From NCBI RefSeq assembly GCF_025398155.2, contig NZ_CP104562.2, forward strand, positions 124,001 through 188,000: a stretch of DNA of 64,000 bases. The letters run 5' to 3'. The DNA is from Roseateles amylovorans (GTDB lineage: Bacteria; Pseudomonadota; Gammaproteobacteria; Burkholderiales; Burkholderiaceae_C). The position numbers and the translations under genes were made by a program. Shown here in pieces: positions 43,355-51,265 of this stretch (the stretch's first letter is position 1; each line of letters opens with the position of its first letter). The notes under the pieces are model-generated. The model was given only the letters and a program-made list of their open reading frames with translations, ran no database searches and was not told the origin of the DNA.

Positions 43355-43415
43355 GTGGGCGGCGCAACCCGGGCGTGCCGGTGCCGGCCGTGAGCTGTGG
43401 GCAGTCTGCCCGAGT

Positions 43416-44153
43416 TCAGGGGGCCAGCACGGCGTAGTCGTTGGACGTCATCGGCTCGAAAGCGGCCGGCACGCCGCAGGTCAACTCAACCAACACTCGA
43501 CGAGAGAACGGCGCCCCAGCCTCATTGATTCGCCTCACACAGGCGTGAGCGGACGGACGCTCCAGAAGTGGGATCCGGAGGTCGTCGATCAGATACCGCG
43601 GCGCCCAGCCAATCAGATGACCATCCGCAGTCTGGAGCTGGATGGCGTGGCCCGTGGCGGGGTTGTTGACCTCAATGGCGACCTGAAGTGCCTCTCCAGG
43701 TTGCAGGCGCTTGGCTCGTAACTGCGCGGCCTCCGACACATGTCGAAGACCGTGGAGGAAAAAGCGGGCGGTCACCGTGCCGTCGTGTACTTTCTTCAGC
43801 TGCGGGAAGACTTCCAGGCTGTCGGTCTGACGCTCCCCGCCGGTAATGCCCAGGATTTCGATCGGATCGGCTTGGCCCGGATCCAGATCCAGCCAATGAA
43901 GATATTCCGCGAAATCCTTTCGGTTCGGATCCAGCACTCGGTTCTTGAACAGCGGGAACAGCTCCACGGCCTCGTAGCGACGTTGCAGGTCTGGGAAAGA
44001 AACCAACGCCTCGAATCCAGCTTGCTGTCGCGCTTTCAGAACACCGCGGGTGTAGCGGAACACATAGTCATGTGGATCAGCGTCGAGGCGACCGATGGGG
44101 AACCAAGCCCGTGTGGGTTCGGGTGCTTGCCAGGCGACAAACAAGGTATTCAT
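43416..44153 (-). CDS. HIRAN-like domain protein paired with a HipA-like kinase
   Basis: A 245-residue protein. The N-terminal part (MNTLFVAWQAPEPTRAWF, YVFRYTRGVLKA, LFPLFKNRVL) resembles the small N-terminal lobe seen with HipA-type kinases. The C-terminal part (about 155-200: ALQVAIEVNNPATGHAIQL, GHLIGWAPRYL) matches the HIRAN pattern, a DNA- or nucleotide-end-binding fold. It overlaps the kinase gene by four bases (ATGA at 44150-44153), so they are translationally coupled. It may be the partner or regulator of the kinase. The HIRAN call is by motif only. Confidence 0.62.
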   Translation of the reverse strand: MNTLFVAWQAPEPTRAWFPIGRLDADPHDYVFRYTRGVLKARQQAGFEALVSFPDLQRRYEAVELFPLFKNRVLDPNRKDFAEYLHWLDLDPGQADPIEILGITGGERQTDSLEVFPQLKKVHDGTVTARFFLHGLRHVSEAAQLRAKRLQPGEALQVAIEVNNPATGHAIQLQTADGHLIGWAPRYLIDDLRIPLLERPSAHACVRRINEAGAPFSRRVLVELTCGVPAAFEPMTSNDYAVLAP

Positions 44154-45040
44154 TCGCGAATCTCATTCAACGAGGTTTGCGCGCACAGCATCATTTCGAG
44201 CGCGAAGGCTTTGGCACATGACGATGCCCTCGTGTCGGGAATCTGGTCGACGATCATGCGCAGGCGTTCCGCGCCCAATGATGCTACCCGTGCGAGTGCA
44301 GGGCGGAAGTACGCAGGATAGTCCTTTGAAGACTGCAGCACCAAGCGCAGTGGGTTCTCTCCATGCGGCTGGGCGGCATCCAGAAAGATGCCGCCCCGAC
44401 CGCGCTCTATGTAACGACCGAGCTGCCGATGGCTCAAAATCTGGGAACGCTTGGCATCCAGAAGCTCTCGCCCCAACGATGACGCATGGTCGTAACTGGG
44501 GGCGACCGAAATCACCTCATTGCCGCCCTCCATGCTGGATCGGACCAGAAATCCCCAGTTCTCGTGATGGCGATCCGTGTTCCCGATCAGGGCATCGAGC
44601 ACGAGATAGCTGGCCAACCTGGTCAGCACGCGATGAATCAGTGGCTCCTGGTCGAACATGGCCCTGACTGCGGACACCACGTTCGCCAACGTATGGTCCG
44701 ACTGCCGAAAGATCTTGGCGCGGTCATAGCCGGTCACATGGCCGGCCATGATTTCGTTGCCGTGGACGAGTGCTTCGCCGCGGCGCGTGTCGACAAAATT
44801 CAGCGAGATGCATCCTCGCCGGCCGCCATATTGCGCCAGCTCAACACGCGCGGCCGTCACGCCCAGGGCCACCGCGACTTCCGCGGCTGCTTTTTCCGCC
44901 CAGTCCTCCCCCGTGTTGGGGCGAACCTCCTTGAACAGCCAACGTTGGCCGTTCAAGGTCACCCAGAACTTGGGCTTGCTGCCGAGTTGCTCGGTGTCCT
45001 CTCTCGCCTCTTCAGGAATGTCGATGACGTCATAAGCCAT
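44150..45040 (-). CDS. HipA-like kinase (second HipA-family locus)
   Basis: A 296-residue protein of the HipA/phosphatidylinositol-kinase-like fold. WLFKEVRP carries a candidate ATP-binding Lys; the catalytic loop is GNTDRHHENWGFL (Asp and Asn of the D-x4-N motif), and YDHASSLG is the metal-binding segment. It is much shorter than HipA and lacks the N-terminal subdomain, which may be supplied by the coupled HIRAN-like protein. The ATG at 45038-45040 (MAYDVIDIPEEA) was chosen over an ATG 13 codons upstream. No antitoxin-like HTH gene is adjacent. Confidence 0.78.
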   Translation of the reverse strand: MAYDVIDIPEEAREDTEQLGSKPKFWVTLNGQRWLFKEVRPNTGEDWAEKAAAEVAVALGVTAARVELAQYGGRRGCISLNFVDTRRGEALVHGNEIMAGHVTGYDRAKIFRQSDHTLANVVSAVRAMFDQEPLIHRVLTRLASYLVLDALIGNTDRHHENWGFLVRSSMEGGNEVISVAPSYDHASSLGRELLDAKRSQILSHRQLGRYIERGRGGIFLDAAQPHGENPLRLVLQSSKDYPAYFRPALARVASLGAERLRMIVDQIPDTRASSCAKAFALEMMLCAQTSLNEIRE

Positions 45041-45092
45041 GGCGCAGAGCTTAGTCCTCGCCTGTGGGAGGCGGGACACCCTGCGTCAAAGG

Positions 45093-46736
45093 TCACGCAT
45101 CCATCTGCTTCTGGAACACCAGACCCGCATGCTCCCGCAGTGCGTGGAATTTGATCTTGGGCCAGTTCTCCTGCATGGCGCGCAGTTCGCCGGCGTATTC
45201 CAGCAGCACGGTCGGCGCATTGACCGCGTCCCAGGCCACCCGGTGGGCGTTGTGGTCGATGAAGCGCCGCAGCTCCTTCTCGCCACCGTCCGCCTCGTCG
45301 CAGGTCACCCAGCGGGCCACGTTGTAGCGGGCCGAAGTGACGCGGGCCTTGACGCCGTATTCGTGCTCCAGGCGATGGGCCACCACTTCGAACTGCAACT
45401 GGCCGACCGCCCCCAGCAGCAGCACGCTGCCCGCCTCGGGCCGGAAGACCTGGATCGCGCCTTCCTCGCCGAGCTGGCGAAGGCCTTCGCGCAATTGCTT
45501 GGTCTTCAGCGGATCCGCCACTTCAACCGACCGGAACATTTCCGGCGCGAAGAACGGCAGCCCGGTGTATTGCAGCGCCTCGCCCTCGGTGATGGTGTCG
45601 CCCAACTGCAGCACGCCGTGGTTGGGAATGCCGATGATGTCGCCGGCAAAGGCCTCGTCCAGCAGCTCGCGGCGCTGGCTGAGGAAGCTCACCACCGTGT
45701 TGGGCCGCAGCTCCTTGCCCGAGCGCACCACCTTCAGCCGCATGCCCCGTGAGAAGTGGCCCGAAGCCACCCGCAGGAAGGCGATCCGGTCCCGGTGCGC
45801 CGGGTCCATGTTGGCCTGGATCTTGAAGACCACGCCGGTGAACTTGGGCTCTTCCGGTTGCACCACACGCTGCATGGCCGCGCGCTCGGCCGGCGGCGGC
45901 GCCAGCTCCACCAGCGCGTCCAGCACTTCCTGGACACCGAAGTTGTTCACCGCGGAGCCGAAGAACATCGGCGTCTGGCTGCCCGACAGGAAGGCCTCCA
46001 GGTCGAACGGCGGCGCGGCTTCGTTGACCAGTTCGATCTCGCCCTGGGCATTGCCATATTCCATGCCGAAACGCTCGGCATAGGCCGGATTGTTCAGACC
46101 CTCCAGCACCTCCTCGGTGCCGGCGACCCGGTCCTCACCGGGCGAGAACACCCGCATGCGCTCCTGGCGCAGGTCCATCACGCCGTGGAAATGCTTGCCC
46201 ATGCCCACCGGCCAGGTGAACGGCACCACCGTCATCCCCAGCTCGCGCTCGATCTCGTCCATCAGCGCCAACGGCTCCTGGACCTCACGGTCCATCTTGT
46301 TGACGAAGGTGAGGATGGGGGTGTTGCGTGCGCGGCAGACCTGCAGCAGGCGACGGGTCTGCGGCTCCACGCCGTTGGCCGCGTCGATGACCATCAGCGC
46401 CGCATCCACGGCGGTGAGCACCCGGTAGGTGTCTTCGGAGAAGTCCTGGTGGCCCGGGGTGTCCAGCAGGTTGATGACGCAGTCGCGGTACTCCATCTGC
46501 ATCACCGAGGAGGCCACCGAAATGCCCCGCTGCTTTTCGATCTCCATCCAGTCGGAGGTCGCATGGCGAGAGGCCTTGCGCGCCTTCACCGAGCCCGCGA
46601 TCTGGATCGCGCCGGAGAACAGCAGCAGTTTCTCGGTCAGCGTGGTCTTGCCGGCGTCAGGGTGGGAAATGATGGCGAAGGTGCGGCGACGGCGCACTTC
46701 GGACTGGATGCGGCTGGGCTGCTGGTCGGTAGACAT
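45093..46736 (-). CDS. prfC: Peptide chain release factor 3
   Basis: A 547-residue translational GTPase. The P-loop is SHPDAGKTT, then KQRGISVASSVMQ (switch I), DTPGHQDFSEDTYR (switch II) and FVNKMDRE. The C-terminal region GQLQFEVVAHRLEHEYGV is typical of RF3. It recycles RF1/RF2 after termination. The start follows the usual N-terminus; length is near E. coli RF3 (529). It reads toward the HipA-like kinase gene with a 52-bp gap. Confidence 0.97.
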   Translation of the reverse strand: MSTDQQPSRIQSEVRRRRTFAIISHPDAGKTTLTEKLLLFSGAIQIAGSVKARKASRHATSDWMEIEKQRGISVASSVMQMEYRDCVINLLDTPGHQDFSEDTYRVLTAVDAALMVIDAANGVEPQTRRLLQVCRARNTPILTFVNKMDREVQEPLALMDEIERELGMTVVPFTWPVGMGKHFHGVMDLRQERMRVFSPGEDRVAGTEEVLEGLNNPAYAERFGMEYGNAQGEIELVNEAAPPFDLEAFLSGSQTPMFFGSAVNNFGVQEVLDALVELAPPPAERAAMQRVVQPEEPKFTGVVFKIQANMDPAHRDRIAFLRVASGHFSRGMRLKVVRSGKELRPNTVVSFLSQRRELLDEAFAGDIIGIPNHGVLQLGDTITEGEALQYTGLPFFAPEMFRSVEVADPLKTKQLREGLRQLGEEGAIQVFRPEAGSVLLLGAVGQLQFEVVAHRLEHEYGVKARVTSARYNVARWVTCDEADGGEKELRRFIDHNAHRVAWDAVNAPTVLLEYAGELRAMQENWPKIKFHALREHAGLVFQKQMDA

Positions 46737-46911
46737 GGCGGGGCGCCTTTGGCGCTGGGTAGCGCTGAAATCGCACCACCGCCGGGCCGAGGGACGCGAG
46801 GTCCTCAGCGATCGGTCAAGCGATGGCGCACAGATGGGGTGATGCCGGCGGCAAACCGGCGATTATCGGCGAAGGCCCGCGGCGCGGATCGGCCGGGGCA
46901 GGGGCATCGGC

Positions 46912-47517
46912 CTATGGCGGCGCCATGAACGGCCGCACCCGCGCCAGCAACTGGTCCACGTAGGTGGTTTTCTCGCCGACCGGCGCGGCATAGGTCAATG
47001 CGTCCCGCGTGGCGTCTTCGCCGGCCTTGGACCACATCAGCCAGGTCGACAGGTATTGCGAGGCCAGGCAGCCGCCCGAGGTGGCCACCGGGCCGCGGGC
47101 GTGGAAGGGTTCGTCGAGCACCCGGACGCCGGCCTCGACCAGCCAGGGACGGGTCACGCTGTCGGTGCAGGCGGGCGCGTCACCCAGCAAGCCCAGGCGC
47201 GCCACCAACAGCGCGCCGGAGCATTGCGAGGCGATCAACTGCCGAGTGGGATCGAGCTGCAGCCGATCCAGCAGCGCGGAGTTCTCGGCGATGGCGCGGG
47301 TGTACAGGCCCGAGCCGAACCAGACCGCATCGGCCTCGTTGGCCCATTCCAGGGGGCGCTGCAGCTGCACGCTCACGCCGTTCATCGACGTCACGATGCT
47401 GCCCGGACCGCACAGCTCGGCGGACCAGCCCAGCGGCTTGAGCCGGTTCAGCAGTCCCAGCGGGATGAAGCTGTCCAGCTCATTGAAGCCGTCGAAGGAA
47501 AGAATGGCGATGTGCAT
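46912..47517 (-). CDS. DJ-1/PfpI family protein
   Basis: A 201-residue protein with the DJ-1/PfpI fold: ILSFDGFNELDSF at the N-terminus and the nucleophile elbow ASQCSGALLV (Cys about residue 119). A preceding Gly-rich strand (VWFGSGLYTR) and RGPVATSGGCLASQYL toward the end complete the fold. Family members include glyoxalase III, chaperones and transcription-regulator domains; this one lacks an HTH. It stands alone, 72 bp before ackA in the same direction as ackA. Confidence 0.88.
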   Translation of the reverse strand: MHIAILSFDGFNELDSFIPLGLLNRLKPLGWSAELCGPGSIVTSMNGVSVQLQRPLEWANEADAVWFGSGLYTRAIAENSALLDRLQLDPTRQLIASQCSGALLVARLGLLGDAPACTDSVTRPWLVEAGVRVLDEPFHARGPVATSGGCLASQYLSTWLMWSKAGEDATRDALTYAAPVGEKTTYVDQLLARVRPFMAPP

Positions 47518-47589
47518 GACGTGGGCCCGACTGTAGCGCCGACCGCGGCAGCGCCCAAGCAGGACGGTTTTTTATCCCATTCGGCCCTG

Positions 47590-48846
47590 TCAGCCGTGTC
47601 CGGCCAGCAGGGCGTAGGTGTGGCGGGCCACCATGAGGGCCTCGTCGGTCGGGATGACCCAGGCCTCGCAGCGGCTCCATGGGGCGCTGATGCGGCGCTC
47701 CCCGTGCTCTGGTCGGTCGCCGCTGTCGTCCGGCGCCAGGCCCAGCCAGGCACAGCGCTCCAGCACCTTGCGGCGGATGGGCTCCGCATGCTCGCCGATG
47801 CCGGCGGTGAATACCAGGCCGTCCAGGCCGCCCAGATCGGCCGCCAGCGCACCGATCTCATGGCTGATGCGGTGGACGAAGACCTCGATGGCCAGCCGGG
47901 CGCGCGGCGCCTCGCTGGTCAGCAGGGCACGCATGTCGCTGGACACGCCCGAGAGCCCGAGCAGGCCGGATTCCTTGTAGAGCAGGCGCTCCAGTGCGCG
48001 GGCGTCCAGGCCGTCCCGATCCATCAGATACAGCAGCACGCCGGGATCGAGCGCACCGCTGCGGGTGCCCATGGGCAGGCCGTCCAGGGCGGTGAATCCC
48101 ATGCTGCTGCCCAGGCTGTGACCATGCCGCAGGGCGCAGGCACTGGCGCCGTTGCCCAGATGCAGCACGACGACACGCCCGTCCGCCATCGACGGCGACA
48201 GCGCCGGCAGCCGCGAGGCAATGTATTCGTAGCTCAATCCATGAAAGCCGTAACGACGGATGCCCTGCTGGTACATCGCATAGGGCAGGGCGAAGATCTC
48301 GCTTTCGATGGACTGGGTGCGGTGGAAGGCGGTGTCGAAGCAGGCGACCTGCGGCAGGCCGGGCAGGGCCTCGAAAGCGCGCCGGATCGGGGTCAGGTTG
48401 TGCGGTTGATGCAGCGGCGCCAGCGGCACCAGCGCTTCGAGCTGGGCCATCACTTCATCGTCCACCCGCACCGGACGGTCCAGCTGCGCGCCGCCGTGCA
48501 CCACCCGATGGCCGATGCCCAGCAACTCGATCTTCGGAAATTCGTGCTGGACAAACTCCACCAGATGGTCGAGCGCCCGGTCATGGGTCAGCGTGCTGAC
48601 CGGCCAGTCCCGGGTGACCGCGGGTGAACCGTCGGCATGGCGTGCGTCGAAGTGAGGCGAAGTGCCCAGTCCCTCGACCTGGGCCTGCAGTTCGAGGCGC
48701 AGCGGCGATGCATCCTTCCGGTCGACGCCGGCGGGGCCGCCGGTGGCGGAGCCGTTGTCCGCATGCAGCGAGTACATCGAGAGCTTGATGCTCGACGATC
48801 CCGCATTCACGACGGCGATGAAGTCGCCTTCCAGTCCAGGCTTCAT
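47590..48846 (-). CDS. ackA: Acetate kinase
   Basis: A 418-residue ASKHA-fold kinase. Landmarks: VVNAGSSSIKLSMYS at the start, GHRVVHGG, CFDTAFH, YGFHGLSYEY, VLHLGNGASACA, GLPMGTRSGALDPG and FTAGIGEHAEPIRRK. It interconverts acetyl phosphate and acetate with ATP. The ATG at 48844-48846 (MKPGLEGDFIAV) begins the family sequence; a longer frame reaches 48969. It is divergent from pta rather than in one operon with it. Confidence 0.96.
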   Translation of the reverse strand: MKPGLEGDFIAVVNAGSSSIKLSMYSLHADNGSATGGPAGVDRKDASPLRLELQAQVEGLGTSPHFDARHADGSPAVTRDWPVSTLTHDRALDHLVEFVQHEFPKIELLGIGHRVVHGGAQLDRPVRVDDEVMAQLEALVPLAPLHQPHNLTPIRRAFEALPGLPQVACFDTAFHRTQSIESEIFALPYAMYQQGIRRYGFHGLSYEYIASRLPALSPSMADGRVVVLHLGNGASACALRHGHSLGSSMGFTALDGLPMGTRSGALDPGVLLYLMDRDGLDARALERLLYKESGLLGLSGVSSDMRALLTSEAPRARLAIEVFVHRISHEIGALAADLGGLDGLVFTAGIGEHAEPIRRKVLERCAWLGLAPDDSGDRPEHGERRISAPWSRCEAWVIPTDEALMVARHTYALLAGHG

Positions 48847-49209
48847 TCCATACCCTCCGAGACGTCGGTTGCGCTGAGTGCGGCGGCGCGCCATGTTGGA
48901 TCGGCTGTCCGCCGATGCCGATGCCGGCCGCACAGGGACCATCATGTGATGCGCCGCCGTTCGGCACAAGCGACGTCCCCTGTCACCGTCGACGGTGCCG
49001 GGCGACGGGCGATCAACGCCGGCGATTGCCTTGCGCTTTTCGGGTGGTCGGAGCGCCCGGACGGGGCGACCGGCTTGCCGGTCTGAAGCGCCCCATGCAT
49101 GATTTACGCTCGCTCCCCGGCAAGGGGCGAGGCCCGTGGAGCGCCGCCGGCCGCTCTCCTTCTGAATCCCGTGCGCAGGGCCTCGCAGGCGCCGCGCTGG
49201 AGTGTGTGA
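48847..49209. promoter_or_regulatory. Divergent ackA/pta intergenic region
   Basis: 363 bp with no supportable gene. Open frames here are Arg/Ala-rich shadows. It should hold both promoters; I see no clear conserved operator. Confidence 0.45.
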
Positions 49210-50151
49210 ATGACCTCAGCCCATCCCCATTACGACCGGCTCCTCGAAGCGGTGCACCCGCTCCCGCCCCTGCGGGTGGCCGTGGTTCACCCCTGCACCG
49301 AGGTGGCCCTGCAAGCGGCGCTGGAGGCGGCGGACCTGGGCCTCATCGAGCCGGTGCTGATCGGCCCGGCAGCGAAGATCAAGGCGGCGGCGACGGCGGG
49401 CGATGTGGACCTGTCGCGTTTCACCCTGCACGATGCGCCGCACAGCCATGCGGCGGCGGAGGCTGCGGTGGCCCTGGCGCTGCGGGGCGAGATCGACGCG
49501 ATGATGAAAGGCAGCCTGCACACCGATGAGCTGATGGCGGCGGTGGTGCGCCGGGAAGGCGGCCTGCGGACCGCGCGCCGGATCAGCCACTGCTTCGTGA
49601 TGGATGTGCCGGGCCATGCGCAACCGCTGATCATCTCGGACGCCGCGATCAACATCGCCCCCACATTGGAGGAGAAGGTCGACATCGTGCAGAACGCCAT
49701 CGACCTGGCCCATGCGCTGCGGCTGCCCGAGGTGCGGGTGGCGCTGCTGTCGTCGATGGAAACCGTCAATCCGAAGGTGCCCTCGACGATGGACGCGGCC
49801 GCCCTGTGCAAGATGGCCGACCGCGGGCAGATCACTGGCGCCCAGCTGGATGGGCCGCTGGCGATGGACAACGCGATCGATGTCGACGCGGCCCGCATCA
49901 AGGGCATCGTCTCGCCGGTGGCGGGGCGGGCCAATGTGCTGATCGTGCCGGACCTGGACGCCGGCAACATGCTGGCCAAGAGCCTGAGCTTCCTGGCGCA
50001 CGCCTATGCGGCGGGCGTGGTGCTGGGCGCCAAGGTCCCGATCGTGCTCACCAGCCGGGCGGACTCCCGCCCGGCCCGGTTGGCGTCCTGTGCGGTGGCG
50101 GCCCTGCTGGCGGAGGCCCGACGCGCCGGCCGCATCAAGGCAGTGGGCTGA
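49210..50151 (+). CDS. pta: Phosphate acetyltransferase (short Pta)
   Basis: A 313-residue protein of the phosphate acetyl/butyryltransferase family. Features: RVAVVHPCTEVALQAALEAA, MMKGSLHTDELMAAVV, HCFVMDVPGHAQPLIISDAA (core MDVPGHAQPLIISDAA), GQITGAQLDGPLAMDNAID and GIVSPVAGRANVLIVPDLDAGNM. It converts acetyl-CoA and phosphate to acetyl phosphate. It lacks the N-terminal regulatory domains of long Pta (about 700 residues). With ackA it forms the acetate pathway. A phosphotransbutyrylase is the main alternative; the ackA neighbour favours Pta. Confidence 0.9.
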   Translation: MTSAHPHYDRLLEAVHPLPPLRVAVVHPCTEVALQAALEAADLGLIEPVLIGPAAKIKAAATAGDVDLSRFTLHDAPHSHAAAEAAVALALRGEIDAMMKGSLHTDELMAAVVRREGGLRTARRISHCFVMDVPGHAQPLIISDAAINIAPTLEEKVDIVQNAIDLAHALRLPEVRVALLSSMETVNPKVPSTMDAAALCKMADRGQITGAQLDGPLAMDNAIDVDAARIKGIVSPVAGRANVLIVPDLDAGNMLAKSLSFLAHAYAAGVVLGAKVPIVLTSRADSRPARLASCAVAALLAEARRAGRIKAVG

Positions 50152-50199
50152 GCGCCGGGGCGCCTCGCCGGATTGGACCGGCCGCCGCATCGGCCAATG

Positions 50200-50224
50200 A
50201 AAAACGGGACCTCTGAGGGTCCCG
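50200..50224 (-). terminator. Intrinsic terminator of dps
   Basis: CGGGACC and GGTCCCG pair over seven bases around a six-base loop. On the minus strand a five-T run follows. It lies about 50 bp after the dps stop; the plus-strand pta gene ends 49 bp before it on the other side. Confidence 0.88.
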
Positions 50225-50272
50225 TGTCGAAGGATCGCGGTTCGCCGGAGGGCGAAGGCCGCGACCGTAGCC

Positions 50273-50794
50273 TCAACGGTCTTCGAGCAGGCTGCGCAGC
50301 ATCCAGGCGGTCTGCTCATGCACGGTCAGACGCTGGGTCAGCAGATCGGCGCTGGGCTCGTCGCCGGCCTTGTCCACGATCGGGAACAGCGCGCGCGCGG
50401 TGCGGGCCACGCCTTCATGGCCCTCGACCAGGATGCGCACCATCTCCAGCGCCTTGGGCGGCGTGGCGGGCGCGTCCTTGAGGGAGCTCAGCGCGGCGAA
50501 CTGGCCGTAGGACCCCGGCGCCGCATGCCCCAGCGAACGGATGCGTTCCGCGATCGGGTCGACCGCATTCCACAGCTCGGTGTACTGGCCCATGAACATC
50601 GCATGCAGCGAGTTGAACATCGGACCCGTCACGTTCCAATGGAAGTTGTGGGTGGTCAGGTACAGCGTGTAGGTGTCGGCCAGCAGCTTGGACAGACCCT
50701 GCGCAATGGCGGCCCGGTCCTTGTCGCTGATGCCGATGTTGATGGACGGAACGCCCTTGGCCGAAGCGGGGGCGGTGGCGGATTTCTTGGCCAT
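50273..50794 (-). CDS. dps: Dps family DNA-binding ferritin-like protein
   Basis: A 173-residue four-helix protein. The ferroxidase ligands lie in HNFHWNVTGPMF and FMGQYTELWNAVDPIAERI (His, Asp, Glu at the dimer interface). The N-terminal tail (MAKKSATAPASAKG) is lysine-bearing, as used for DNA contact. Dps oxidises Fe(II) with peroxide and protects DNA. The ATG at 50792-50794 was chosen; an open frame extends to 50956 through GAACGC repeats but is non-conserved. Near katA and oxyR, fitting an OxyR-controlled peroxide response. Confidence 0.95.
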   Translation of the reverse strand: MAKKSATAPASAKGVPSINIGISDKDRAAIAQGLSKLLADTYTLYLTTHNFHWNVTGPMFNSLHAMFMGQYTELWNAVDPIAERIRSLGHAAPGSYGQFAALSSLKDAPATPPKALEMVRILVEGHEGVARTARALFPIVDKAGDEPSADLLTQRLTVHEQTAWMLRSLLEDR

Positions 50795-51060
50795 CTGTGA
50801 ACTCCTGTCTGGATGGATGACGATGAGGAAGCGTGCGAAAAACTGAGTGCTGAACGCTGAACGCGCTGAACGCGCAGAACGCCGGATTCGATTCGGACCC
50901 CGGGCGCATCGGACTGCCGATGCATTCAGGGTGAGGGTGCAGCCTAACCGATTCAAGTGGGTTTGAGAGGATCAGAAGTTCAGCCGCCGAGCGTGGATCC
51001 GACCCTCGCACCGACCGTTGCGGTCCTCGGGGCGCCATCCGGGCGATCCGTCTGAAAGGC

Positions 51061-51087
51061 AAAAAAGGGCCAGGTGTTGCCTGGCCC
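51061..51087 (-). terminator. Intrinsic terminator of the katA-micropeptide unit
   Basis: GGGCCAGG (51067-51074) pairs with CCTGGCCC (51080-51087) around a five-base loop; six Ts follow on the minus strand. It lies 38 bp after the stop of the 35-aa gene. Confidence 0.9.
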
Positions 51088-51124
51088 AAGAGGGGGTTGA
51101 TGAATCGCTGCGGGACGGATGACC

Positions 51125-51232
51125 TCAGCTGCTGCTGTGGCGCATCCAGTCCACCAAGGCCTGCGCGTTCAGCGCGGCCCCCGCGAGTGCGAGGGCCAGG
51201 CCCAGCAGGCGACGACCGTGTCTGGCGCTCAT
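51125..51232 (-). CDS. 35-aa hydrophobic micropeptide downstream of catalase
   Basis: A short frame beginning MSARHGRRLLG with a hydrophobic helix (LLGLALALAGAAL, about residues 9-21) and ending in WMRHSSS. AAAGGA lies eight bases before the ATG, a strong ribosome-binding site. It starts 33 bp after the katA stop in the same direction and ends 38 bp before an intrinsic terminator, so it is the last gene of a katA transcript. The N-terminus is basic, as in a single-pass membrane or exported peptide. No homologue is known to me. Confidence 0.6.
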   Translation of the reverse strand: MSARHGRRLLGLALALAGAALNAQALVDWMRHSSS

Positions 51233-51265
51233 GGCGATGTCCTTTCGTGTGTGAGATCGGGTCGG

